Shown here one piece after another: positions 18,640 through 28,800 of a DNA stretch of 64,000 nt; position 1 is the stretch's first letter; every line of letters begins with the position of its first letter. Where the stretch lies: positions 231,574,961 through 231,638,960 of the forward strand of contig CP136066.1 in the NCBI GenBank assembly GCA_032622095.1, in the 5' to 3' direction. The stretch comes from Siphonodentalium dalli (Eukaryota > Mollusca > Scaphopoda > Gadilida > Siphonodentaliidae). The position numbers were made by a program, and so were the translations under genes. The notes beneath the pieces are model-generated. The model made no database searches. It was not told the DNA's origin and worked only from the letters and a program-made list of their open reading frames with translations.

Positions 18640-20052
18640 ATGGCGGCCACCGCGTGTTCGCGCTTGCAGCTTATCTGGAAACAGTTTCCAAAATGGGTAT
18701 GCAAACCATACCATGTTCGAAATGCAAACAGCTGCTCGTCAAAATATATCACGAATCTAAAGGACCGAAACCTCATTAAGGCTATTCACCCGGAAGGTGG
18801 AATGGAGGATCTCAAAAAACATTTGGAGTCAACATGCGGGGGTGTTTATTGCGGGTTTGACCCGACCGCAGACAGTTTGCATATTGGAAATCTAATTTCC
18901 GTCGTTGTGATGATTCACTTCCAACGGGCCGGTTACGATCCTATTGCAGTGTTAGGAGGGGCCACGGCTCAAATTGGAGACCCAAGCGGCAAAACCGCAG
19001 AACGACCGGCCATGTCGCAGAAAAACATTGACCACAACGCAGAATGTATTGAAACTTGTTTGAGAGCTATTTTCAGAAACCACAAGAACTTGATCTGGAA
19101 GAACAAAGACAAGCTTCCATGCTTGACCGTTTTAAACAATAACGAATGGTATGATGGTGCTAATTTGATTAAGTTTCTTTCGACTATTGGGAGGAAGTTT
19201 AGAATTGGAACAATGCTGAGTAAGCAAAGCGTTCAGATTCGGCTCGAGAGTGAGGAAGGTATGAGTTTTACCGAATTCAGCTATCAATTGTTTCAAGCCT
19301 ATGACTGGCTCCAACTGTTCAAACGACACAAATGTACAATCCAAATCGGTGGCAATGATCAGCTGGGAAACATTAAAATGGGACACGAACTCATACGGAA
19401 GATAGAGAATGTATACGTATACGGGATCGTTGTGCCGCTCCTAACGGATGCCGACGGGAGAAAGCTTGGCAAGAGCACGGGCAATTCTGTTTGGTTGAGT
19501 CCAAAAAAGACCTCACCATATGAGTTTTATCAATATTTTGTGAACTTGCCAGATTTAGAAGTTGAACAGTTTCTGAATTTGTTTTCATTTCTCTCTGACG
19601 AAGAACTATCTGATATAATGAAAGAGCATTCAGCTTGCCCAGGAAATAGGATTGCTCAAAATAAACTTGCTGAGCAAGTCACGCTCCTGGTGCATGGATC
19701 CATAGGTCTGGAGCAAGCTAAGAAGTGGACGGGGGCCTTTTTCGGTGGCGACTTGCAAGCAATGGCAAATCTCACAAAAGCAGAAATCAAGGAGCTTTTT
19801 CGCTTCTCGAAAAACGTCGAAATAATTTACGAACCTGGGATTACTATTGTTGACACCATAATGGCGGCCAAATGTTTCCAACGAACCGTAGATGCTGAGA
19901 GAACAATCCGGGAAGGTGGTGTCTCAATGAACCATCTTAAAGTGAAGGACCCTCATGCCCTGCCCATAAAAGGACTGCATATTTTGAGAAACGATTTGAC
20001 ACTTCTGAGAGTTGGAAAGAAGAACTACATTGTTATCAGATGGATAAAATAA
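18640..20052 (+). CDS. YARS2: Tyrosyl-tRNA synthetase, mitochondrial
   Basis: A complete 470-residue class I aminoacyl-tRNA synthetase that charges mitochondrial tRNA-Tyr. The start at 18640 is the first in-frame ATG (AATATGGCGG). Residues 1-45 are basic with no acidic residue before Asp42 (MAATACSRLQLIWKQFPKW...), fitting a mitochondrial targeting peptide. The catalytic fold follows: CGFDPTADSLHIGNL (71-85; HIGN is the HIGH signature), GDPSGKTAER (113-122), SYQLFQAYDW (214-223), the tyrosine-binding IQIGGNDQLGN (235-245) and GRKLGKSTGN (273-282; KLGKS is the KMSKS signature). The C-terminal S4-like tRNA-binding region starts near 405 (TIREGGVSMNHLKVKD). Length matches the animal mitochondrial enzyme (about 475) and not the longer cytosolic one. 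No intron interrupts it. No AATAAA was found before the MITE that starts 38 bp downstream of the stop. Confidence 0.97.
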   Translation: MAATACSRLQLIWKQFPKWVCKPYHVRNANSCSSKYITNLKDRNLIKAIHPEGGMEDLKKHLESTCGGVYCGFDPTADSLHIGNLISVVVMIHFQRAGYDPIAVLGGATAQIGDPSGKTAERPAMSQKNIDHNAECIETCLRAIFRNHKNLIWKNKDKLPCLTVLNNNEWYDGANLIKFLSTIGRKFRIGTMLSKQSVQIRLESEEGMSFTEFSYQLFQAYDWLQLFKRHKCTIQIGGNDQLGNIKMGHELIRKIENVYVYGIVVPLLTDADGRKLGKSTGNSVWLSPKKTSPYEFYQYFVNLPDLEVEQFLNLFSFLSDEELSDIMKEHSACPGNRIAQNKLAEQVTLLVHGSIGLEQAKKWTGAFFGGDLQAMANLTKAEIKELFRFSKNVEIIYEPGITIVDTIMAAKCFQRTVDAERTIREGGVSMNHLKVKDPHALPIKGLHILRNDLTLLRVGKKNYIVIRWIK

Positions 20053-20089
20053 CTACACATCTGGATATATCTGCATGCATCAGTATCAT

Positions 20090-20392
20090 AGCCGTACGGG
20101 TGGGAGGGCTGCGCCCCCAAACATTTTGAAAGCTAAAAATTCGGGCAATTTTCAGGCAAATTATAGATAATTATTTTCTGTCAAATTCGGGCAATTTTCA
20201 ATGGCAAATTACAGTATTCTTCACATTTCTGCCAGAATTATACATATTTAAGGTTAATTATATTATATTTCTGTATACATGTATATACAAGGCATATTCC
20301 GCAAAAAATGTGTTACAATCATGAATATAGGCATGTGAAAATTTCTGGCAAAAAGTCTCCGCCCTTACAAACGTATAGGCGCCCGTACGGCT
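20090..20392 (+). mobile_element. MITE family F, copy 1
   Basis: A 303-bp element with 11-bp perfect inverted ends, AGCCGTACGGG and CCCGTACGGCT. The interior has AATTCGGGCAATTTTCA repeats and TACATATTTAAGGTTAATT. Relatives lie at 23498-23842 and 12501-13192. It begins 38 bp after the YARS2 stop, so the YARS2 3' UTR probably runs through it. Target duplication not clear. Confidence 0.82.
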
Positions 20393-21404
20393 GTGGTCGG
20401 TATAAAATAGATCTGCTGTTAACAATATATATATATAGTCTACATTTGTACCATCTGCAGTTTGTTATATATCCAATACATATCAGCCAATGGTATTTAT
20501 ATCCACATTGTGAAAACAAATGATTCCAGAATTTCACAAATTTCACAACCAAAATCGTATGTATATATATAGCCATGCATTTATCTGAAATAATGATGAC
20601 AAATTTTACCATATATATACAGAGAAGTCGGGGAAATCATGAAACTTTCCACCCATGCATGTAGTAATATATACGTGTATGCACTTCGACGTGCAATAAT
20701 TTAACAAACCATGCATGTACGAGTTTTATTGAATGGTTATATAGTCAAGTTTGAGCTATTACCACGGCTTGGCGTCCGTCGACAATATTTGGTCGTGAAA
20801 CATGAATTTGCCAGTTTAAGGGAGAATTAACGATATCCTATTTTGGTCCAATGCAATCACGACAATCCTTCGGCATGTCCTATATATACACTATATACAG
20901 CCAACAATTTCCATCCGATTGATCGCAAACTTCATATGGCCCATCGGGTCTATGTAGTATTACTTGAACATTTCCACTGCCCGCATTCAACATTCAACAT
21001 TTGTATCGAATAGGCCTATACTCTGATTTTTATATGGGCGCTATATATACGACCCACTTATTCCATTCACGTTAAAAAAATGTATGTACAAGAAAAAATT
21101 AATGTTGTGCTAACTTCACACGAATGTTGGACGGATGTTGAATGTGCTCTCTGTTCAACACTCGCTAGCGAAAACCACACACGCTAGGTGGGGGTTCTAT
21201 GGTGAATTAAAGTACCATCTGGGAGTGTATACCCATCCCTGCAAATATGGGCCCGATCTGAATGTTGAATGTTGTGCTAACTTCACAGACCCATACTAAA
21301 TATATATTAAAACACCACGTTCTAATTCGGTTTCACCGTATACATGTATATATACAACAGATTAAAGCATTGTCGAGTTCCTTAACATTCGTTCCTTAAC
21401 ATGT
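20393..21404. other. AT-rich intergenic stretch with short direct repeats
   Basis: No coding frame accepted. GTTGTGCTAACTTCACA occurs twice (about 21103 and 21264), and several ATTCAACATTC/GAATGTTGAATG motifs of both orientations lie between 20985 and 21290, suggesting a decayed foldback element. TATA-type dinucleotide runs are frequent. Confidence 0.5.
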
Positions 21405-21525
21405 TTATCTTCTGTTTCCCCTGAGTTGACCGAAATCTACAATAACACGTCTTGTCAAGTGGTCCTGATAATAATATGCTATGATGCTGGTGTTCCTGCT
21501 GAAATGATGCGGGTAGAGCAAACTG

Positions 21526-21708
21526 ATGCCGTTACGAAAGAGCACCGTCATTTTTTCTATAACAATATTGTCATTTTTGGGGTGTTTGGCTAATCCGAGC
21601 GATTTGAGAAAAAACCATTGTGTGTATGAAACATTCAATTTAAGAACATATATATTTTTGAAAAATATAATAATGCCTGCGCTGGTGATTCTAAAACGAC
21701 GTGAATAA
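21526..21708 (+). CDS. Candidate small secreted protein, 60 aa
   Basis: An ATG-initiated single frame whose first 22 residues look like a signal peptide: basic MPLRKS, hydrophobic TVIFSITILSFLG, then CLA before NPS, a plausible signal-peptidase site. The remaining roughly 38 residues are NPSDLRKNHCVYETFNLRTY... with one cysteine and a basic end (LKRRE). An AATAAA lies 60 bp after the stop (21768-21773). I know no homologue. It could instead be the first exon of a longer gene or a chance frame; the opposite strand is also open here. No function is proposed. Confidence 0.3.
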   Translation: MPLRKSTVIFSITILSFLGCLANPSDLRKNHCVYETFNLRTYIFLKNIIMPALVILKRRE

Positions 21709-21767
21709 CCATCTTCACTATAGTCGATGTTCAACAACTAATACAACCAGTATTAAAAATATGTCGC

Positions 21768-21773
21768 AATAAA
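21768..21773 (+). terminator. Possible poly(A) signal for 21526-21708
   Basis: AATAAA 60 bp downstream of the stop of the candidate secreted protein. In AT-rich DNA this motif is common by chance. Confidence 0.3.
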
Positions 21774-21909
21774 TATGTTTTTGAATGTTTGATACGCATA
21801 ATAGCTTTTCTGCATGGATATGTTCAGATTTATTGGAAAACCACGAAAAAAGATAAATTAAAAATAATAAAGGTATCAGTTTGCCCAATAACAACAGCAT
21901 ATCAATTCA

Positions 21910-22630
21910 GCAGGACCAAACAGCATCATATCACATTAGCAGGACCACTTGACCCGGGGTGAATAACTACGTGTGAAGTGATTAATATTTCGGTGAAACA
22001 CTAATCATTTTTGAAGCCTCGATTGTTTCAAATATCGAGATCTGTTAGATTGTAAATGACAGTTTGTGCCCGGTCAGTCGAGATAATCTTGTTTTCGTTT
22101 TGACAGTGTGTCAGAGTTCAAGCGGGTCGAGATTTATAACTGTTTAATGGCACCACGAAATGCCTGTTATCCTACGGTGGCTGTCAATGTAACATCTGAC
22201 ATCTGAGAACGGAAAATAAACCCTGTTAAATTAAGTGGCAGGCCAGTTAAATGCCATAATATGGTGACGAAAGATGGTAGAGTCCATTTTAAACATGAAA
22301 CTTACAAGGAATATTATATGGGACAACACGCGCACACCTATAGGCATTGCAGCATTTGGTTGGTGTTTGGCAATCTCGGTTATTATTGAGTTTCTCCAGT
22401 GCCTTCGTTATTGGATATAATTAAGTTCTGTTCTGTTTAAAATCAAATTCATTAGAGATTGGATATACGTGTTAATATTCTCGATATAATGAAAAAACTT
22501 TCCCGGAACTATTGTGAATTGTGTGTAACTATATATACCACGCGTGTGTCACGTGTTTGTATGCCGTATGCACGTGGAATTTGATATTGATTATATACAC
22601 TCTGTTCAAGAGTTAATCAGTAAATTCAGA
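21910..22630. other. Intergenic DNA with two short overlapping frames
   Basis: Two ATG frames overlap at 22261-22389 (contains MVTKDGRVHFKHETYKEYY) and 22295-22420 (MKLTRNIIWDNTRTPIG then a hydrophobic, membrane-like IAAFGWCLAISVIIEFL). Either might be a relic of a gene or a tiny membrane protein. Neither has supporting splice or poly(A) context, so I do not call a gene. Nothing else recognised. Confidence 0.3.
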
Positions 22631-22631
22631 A

Positions 22632-22653
22632 TATATTCTATTCTATTCTATTC
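22632..22653. repeat. TTCTA microsatellite
   Basis: Four perfect TTCTA steps (ATTCTATTCTATTCTATTC). Confidence 0.85.
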
Positions 22654-22975
22654 TTGTTTGAGGGGTAAGGAATTCGGTGAGGACTATATTTCATAGATAT
22701 AATTCAATTCGGGATTTTAACGCGAATTTTGATTGTATTTATACGAAAAGGAAAGACAAGGCATGACATACTTAACGACAAATCGTGAGTATATATATAT
22801 AAATTCTCAATTTGAACAAATGTCATAAAGCTACTCAAAGCTATAGCTGTATATGCCATTGTTTTTGCAGTTTAATCCAATGACGCTTGAGTCGTCTTAT
22901 TTTATGGAAATGATGAAATTATCAAATAATATATATAATATTATAGATAATATGTTTTTATCATTGCGCATGTAT

Positions 22976-23148
22976 ATATAGTTTATCCCATCATGCAGTA
23001 AAATTAGATGCTATACGCGCGCCAACATGATTGTGCATATATGTTGTTTATCCCATGCACATCAGTAAAATTAGATACTATACGCCAACATGATTGTGAA
23101 TATATGTTGTTTATCCCATGCACATGCAGCAAAATTAGATACTATATA
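22976..23148. repeat. Three tandem copies of an approximately 60-bp unit
   Basis: The unit contains TTTATCCCATGCACAT, CAGTAAAATTAGATACTATA and CGCCAACATGATTGTG. Copies begin near 22981, 23046 and 23108. The first has an extra CGCG and the last loses the CGCCAACATG part. Non-coding. Confidence 0.85.
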
Positions 23149-23497
23149 ATTTCTATAGCATAAACTCATAAAGGTCAAGCTGGGTACCCAAAAACACCTT
23201 TTCGGAAAGTTGGGTATAACCAACACACCAACAGTGTTACTGTGGCGACAACGACTCCTTCAACCTCGCTGTGGTATATATATATACGCCCTGTTCTATT
23301 ATAGCAAATACATATATTTATATATGTATATATTATTACTCATGTAAATATATACTCTCCCACGAGGAGGCAATAAAAATATATATTCAGAATGACAAAC
23401 AAAGAGTTGAACTGTCAACCGACTCAACCAGACAGCACCACGTGATCGGGCCGACGGTCAGTTGCCACCGACGCCCAACCCAAACGTACATACATGT
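23149..23497. other. AT-rich intergenic stretch
   Basis: TATATA runs, then a GC-richer block at 23418-23488 that resembles 23838-23900 on the other side of the family F element (CGACTCAA, CCACCGACG, CCCAAACGT in the same order). The open frame across 23271-23627 crosses a MITE boundary and is not credible as a gene. Confidence 0.5.
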
Positions 23498-23842
23498 AGC
23501 TGTACGGGCCAGGGGTTGGGAGTCCTACAGCACCCCCCCCCAACGTTTTGAAAGCTCAATTCGAATTTTTTTTGGGCAAATTGGAGATATTTCTAGGTCA
23601 AATTTGGGAATTTTTCGGGCAAATTGAATGGTATTCAGGGGGACATTATGGAAAATTACAGTATTTTTCACAGTTCTGCCTGTATTATACATATTTAAGG
23701 TTAATTTGAATCTATTTTGTTATATTTCTGTATATATATATACAAGGTATATTCTACAAAAACTGTGTTACAATCATGAATATATCCTGTAAAAACATTC
23801 GGGCAAAAAATCTCGACCCCCTAACAATTCGGGCACCCGACT
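23498..23842 (+). mobile_element. MITE family F, copy 2
   Basis: Left end AGCTGTACGGGCC, C10 tract at 23532, AAATTCGGGCA-type internal motifs, ATTATACATATTTAAGGTTA as in copy 1, and a degraded right end (GGGCACCCGAC). It retains TTAA at the place where the 12.6-kb relative was hit by family C. Confidence 0.78.
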
Positions 23843-24446
23843 CAATACAACCCCGACAGCGCAACGTGAGTTTCCACCGACGTCGGCCCAAACGTCGACT
23901 TGTCCGTCCGTCCGTCCGACAGAGTTCATTCCCCTCTCTATACGCTACAAGAAAAAAACCATAGTCAGAAATGGTAACGCGCTCAAGATCATATATTGTA
24001 TACCCATGATTGTAATTATAGAATATAAAATATATTGGTTTCACGAATGACCAACTCATAGAATTAATCGCCTTGCACTTCTTGGCATCCGAATAACAAT
24101 TGAAATTGAAATTCCCAACTACTGCTTTTACCGGAATCAGCCTCCGTGTCGCAGTTCGACTTTTAATCCGTCCAAAAATTCCTATTCTATAAATAAAACG
24201 CCCATGCGCTCACTGTATACCAAGAAACAGCGAAACATTATACACGCGGAGCGCGGAATAAGTCCTGTCTGGACGTCGTTGAACTTGCATGATGGAAGGA
24301 TCGATCGGATGCATGGTCGGTAACATTTGAATCAGAATCAGACGTTATATAATGTGAATATAGGCCTAAATATATAGGCCCTATTATATACACACGTCAC
24401 TTAGAAATGGCATCAGCCATATGTATATAGTCGTGCGGCTGTCGAC
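23843..24446. other. Left flank of the 1353-bp array
   Basis: Unique-looking DNA with a short TCCG microsatellite (23899-23921). A TATAAATA at about 24189, 100 bp before an ATG (24289) whose frame is only 14 codons, could be a promoter, but nothing supports transcription. The array begins at 24451. Confidence 0.45.
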
Positions 24447-24450
24447 TGTA

Positions 24451-24901
24451 GGTTACACTGGTGTAAATACTATAGGCAGCTCCCCCTGCGGTTGCGGGAG
24501 GAGTATAGAGTTTCACAGTTAAAACACTCTGGGCTGTGATTGGTTGCATGAATTAAATGTAAACTGTTGACAAAAATTCAAGGAATCATTCTCCCACAAA
24601 CTTCATTTGCCAAGAGGCCCATTCATTAAAGGTGAAGTCTGTTGTGGCTGTTTAGAAATTTTAAGTGTGATTGAAAAAATGACAATATTTTTTTAGTGCG
24701 GAACTGACCCTAGTCATGAAAAAACGAAAATTTGAAGTGGATTCCCTGCTAGACGGTGTTGATTTTTTTATTGGGAAAGTTTCCACAGATGTCAAGCTCA
24801 CATAATCCGAAGGCAGTTTGAACAGTTTCCATTTGACCTCTGATGCAGATCAACAAACGTTAACATTGAAGCCTATGGGAAATATTTACACCAGTGTAAC
24901 C
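24451..24901. mobile_element. Element R (first of 27 copies)
   Basis: A 451-bp non-coding element with a perfect inverted terminus: AGGTTACACTGGTGTAAATA at 24450-24469 and its complement at 24883-24902. Just inside the left end is a GC-rich hairpin (CTCCCCCTGCGG ... GCGGGAGGAG). Flanks differ by position: the outer left side reads TGTA|GGTT, while internal copies read CTTTA|GGTT and AACC|TAAAG. Short ends plus a possible TA or TGTA duplication make it MITE-like; the superfamily is not determinable. Confidence 0.88.
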
Positions 24902-25803
24902 TAAAGGGAAAAAATAGCTTTTTATCATTTTTGATTCCTGGGAGTCACTTTAAAGCATTTTAATGCATTTTACAGAGCCTGGTCTTTCAGTCCAATGAAT
25001 ATCTCATGCTTGGTGTGGCTATTCTTGCTGCTGATGTCTTCTTTCACTTACATCAGCCAAAAAAATAGTAAGATTTTTCATAAAAAATGACAATTTTTCA
25101 AGGTATTTTCAAAAAAATTCAAGGTGGTAATAGTCACATGATAATGCAAATGACCCATAACATGAGCATGTCAACGACACATATATCAATTGTTATAAGA
25201 ACCTAATCTAACAAGTATTTTGGATTTTATAGCCAGTGATATACAGATATATATCATAAAAGTGTGTCATTTCCACTGGTGGGTATGGTCATTTGAAGGT
25301 TAATAGCACTAAAACTTGGACACATTTAAGAAAATGCTTCAGCAATTCAAAGAGAGCATATCTTTATTCAACTAATTCAATATACACCCACATCCAGTTA
25401 TCTTGGATCACCCTTGCAGACCTGAAAATGTCATATTTTATTCTTCAATGTGCTGATAAAGTCATGCGCTTGATGCTCAGCTGATCAGATCTGGACTCAA
25501 TGACCTCACATCACCAGAAGTTCTCTCATGGAAAGAATATTGTACAGTCTTCCATAGCTGATCCAAGTTTGCAACACCAGACCCCTAAAACTGAGTGAAA
25601 ATGGGGCCTGAACATGACTGGTGGTGGAAAATTGTGCCTTTTTGATAAATAATTTGTTAAAGGGGGTGGGGTTAAATTGTGTGTGATAAATAAAGAACCA
25701 TAGGGGTGATATTGTTTTTGAACACAATTTTTCCATTGATGGGCAATTCTGAAGAAATGTAGGGAGTTACAATTATTCCGCGAAAAAGCGGGCTATCGCT
25801 TTA
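24902..25803. other. Spacer S (first of 26 copies)
   Basis: A 902-bp AT-rich segment between R copies. It begins TAAAGGGAAAAAATAGC and ends in a hairpin CCGCGAAAAAGCGG followed by GCTATCGCTTTA, so its own ends are weakly inverted (TAAAG...CTTTA). Two short frames (25293-25484 plus, beginning at TTG; 25506-25736 minus, beginning at ATG) show no recognisable domain and no coding-like composition; I do not call them genes. Confidence 0.8.
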
Positions 25804-28800
25804 GGTTACACTGGTGTAAATACTATAGGCAGCTCCCCCTGCGGTTGCGGGAGGAGTATAGAGTTTCACAGTTAAAACACTCTGGGCTGTGATTGGTTGC
25901 ATGAATTAAATGTAAACTGTTGACAAAAATTCAAGGAATCATTCTCCCACAAACTTCATTTGCCAAGAGGCCCATTCATTAAAGGTGAAGTCTGTTGTGG
26001 CTGTTTAGAAATTTTAAGTGTGATTGAAAAAATGACAATATTTTTTTAGTGCGGAACTGACCCTAGTCATGAAAAAACGAAAATTTGAAGTGGATTCCCT
26101 GCTAGACGGTGTTGATTTTTTTATTGGGAAAGTTTCCACAGATGTCAAGCTCACATAATCCGAAGGCAGTTTGAACAGTTTCCATTTGACCTCTGATGCA
26201 GATCAACAAACGTTAACATTGAAGCCTATGGGAAATATTTACACCAGTGTAACCTAAAGGGAAAAAATAGCTTTTTATCATTTTTGATTCCTGGGAGTCA
26301 CTTTAAAGCATTTTAATGCATTTTACAGAGCCTGGTCTTTCAGTCCAATGAATATCTCATGCTTGGTGTGGCTATTCTTGCTGCTGATGTCTTCTTTCAC
26401 TTACATCAGCCAAAAAAATAGTAAGATTTTTCATAAAAAATGACAATTTTTCAAGGTATTTTCAAAAAAATTCAAGGTGGTAATAGTCACATGATAATGC
26501 AAATGACCCATAACATGAGCATGTCAACGACACATATATCAATTGTTATAAGAACCTAATCTAACAAGTATTTTGGATTTTATAGCCAGTGATATACAGA
26601 TATATATCATAAAAGTGTGTCATTTCCACTGGTGGGTATGGTCATTTGAAGGTTAATAGCACTAAAACTTGGACACATTTAAGAAAATGCTTCAGCAATT
26701 CAAAGAGAGCATATCTTTATTCAACTAATTCAATATACACCCACATCCAGTTATCTTGGATCACCCTTGCAGACCTGAAAATGTCATATTTTATTCTTCA
26801 ATGTGCTGATAAAGTCATGCGCTTGATGCTCAGCTGATCAGATCTGGACTCAATGACCTCACATCACCAGAAGTTCTCTCATGGAAAGAATATTGTACAG
26901 TCTTCCATAGCTGATCCAAGTTTGCAACACCAGACCCCTAAAACTGAGTGAAAATGGGGCCTGAACATGACTGGTGGTGGAAAATTGTGCCTTTTTGATA
27001 AATAATTTGTTAAAGGGGGTGGGGTTAAATTGTGTGTGATAAATAAAGAACCATAGGGGTGATATTGTTTTTGAACACAATTTTTCCATTGATGGGCAAT
27101 TCTGAAGAAATGTAGGGAGTTACAATTATTCCGCGAAAAAGCGGGCTATCGCTTTAGGTTACACTGGTGTAAATACTATAGGCAGCTCCCCCTGCGGTTG
27201 CGGGAGGAGTATAGAGTTTCACAGTTAAAACACTCTGGGCTGTGATTGGTTGCATGAATTAAATGTAAACTGTTGACAAAAATTCAAGGAATCATTCTCC
27301 CACAAACTTCATTTGCCAAGAGGCCCATTCATTAAAGGTGAAGTCTGTTGTGGCTGTTTAGAAATTTTAAGTGTGATTGAAAAAATGACAATATTTTTTT
27401 AGTGCGGAACTGACCCTAGTCATGAAAAAACGAAAATTTGAAGTGGATTCCCTGCTAGACGGTGTTGATTTTTTTATTGGGAAAGTTTCCACAGATGTCA
27501 AGCTCACATAATCCGAAGGCAGTTTGAACAGTTTCCATTTGACCTCTGATGCAGATCAACAAACGTTAACATTGAAGCCTATGGGAAATATTTACACCAG
27601 TGTAACCTAAAGGGAAAAAATAGCTTTTTATCATTTTTGATTCCTGGGAGTCACTTTAAAGCATTTTAATGCATTTTACAGAGCCTGGTCTTTCAGTCCA
27701 ATGAATATCTCATGCTTGGTGTGGCTATTCTTGCTGCTGATGTCTTCTTTCACTTACATCAGCCAAAAAAATAGTAAGATTTTTCATAAAAAATGACAAT
27801 TTTTCAAGGTATTTTCAAAAAAATTCAAGGTGGTAATAGTCACATGATAATGCAAATGACCCATAACATGAGCATGTCAACGACACATATATCAATTGTT
27901 ATAAGAACCTAATCTAACAAGTATTTTGGATTTTATAGCCAGTGATATACAGATATATATCATAAAAGTGTGTCATTTCCACTGGTGGGTATGGTCATTT
28001 GAAGGTTAATAGCACTAAAACTTGGACACATTTAAGAAAATGCTTCAGCAATTCAAAGAGAGCATATCTTTATTCAACTAATTCAATATACACCCACATC
28101 CAGTTATCTTGGATCACCCTTGCAGACCTGAAAATGTCATATTTTATTCTTCAATGTGCTGATAAAGTCATGCGCTTGATGCTCAGCTGATCAGATCTGG
28201 ACTCAATGACCTCACATCACCAGAAGTTCTCTCATGGAAAGAATATTGTACAGTCTTCCATAGCTGATCCAAGTTTGCAACACCAGACCCCTAAAACTGA
28301 GTGAAAATGGGGCCTGAACATGACTGGTGGTGGAAAATTGTGCCTTTTTGATAAATAATTTGTTAAAGGGGGTGGGGTTAAATTGTGTGTGATAAATAAA
28401 GAACCATAGGGGTGATATTGTTTTTGAACACAATTTTTCCATTGATGGGCAATTCTGAAGAAATGTAGGGAGTTACAATTATTCCGCGAAAAAGCGGGCT
28501 ATCGCTTTAGGTTACACTGGTGTAAATACTATAGGCAGCTCCCCCTGCGGTTGCGGGAGGAGTATAGAGTTTCACAGTTAAAACACTCTGGGCTGTGATT
28601 GGTTGCATGAATTAAATGTAAACTGTTGACAAAAATTCAAGGAATCATTCTCCCACAAACTTCATTTGCCAAGAGGCCCATTCATTAAAGGTGAAGTCTG
28701 TTGTGGCTGTTTAGAAATTTTAAGTGTGATTGAAAAAATGACAATATTTTTTTAGTGCGGAACTGACCCTAGTCATGAAAAAACGAAAATTTGAAGTGGA

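Noticed and set aside
19132-19881. Minus-strand frames within YARS2
   Set aside because: Shadows of the plus-strand coding sequence.
21405-21737. 110-codon minus-strand frame
   Set aside because: AT-rich, no domain; it overlaps the plus-strand frame that has a signal peptide.
22261-22389. Inward-rectifier potassium channel N-terminus (MVTKDGR)
   Set aside because: The resemblance is limited to about seven residues and the pore and second membrane segment are absent.
23271-23627. 118-codon frame
   Set aside because: It crosses from TATATA low-complexity sequence into a family F MITE and has no domain.
24189-24325. Promoter (TATAAATA) plus first exon MMEGSIGCMVG just left of the array
   Set aside because: Only a TATA-like motif, a short frame and a weak GTAACA donor; nothing to splice to except the array.
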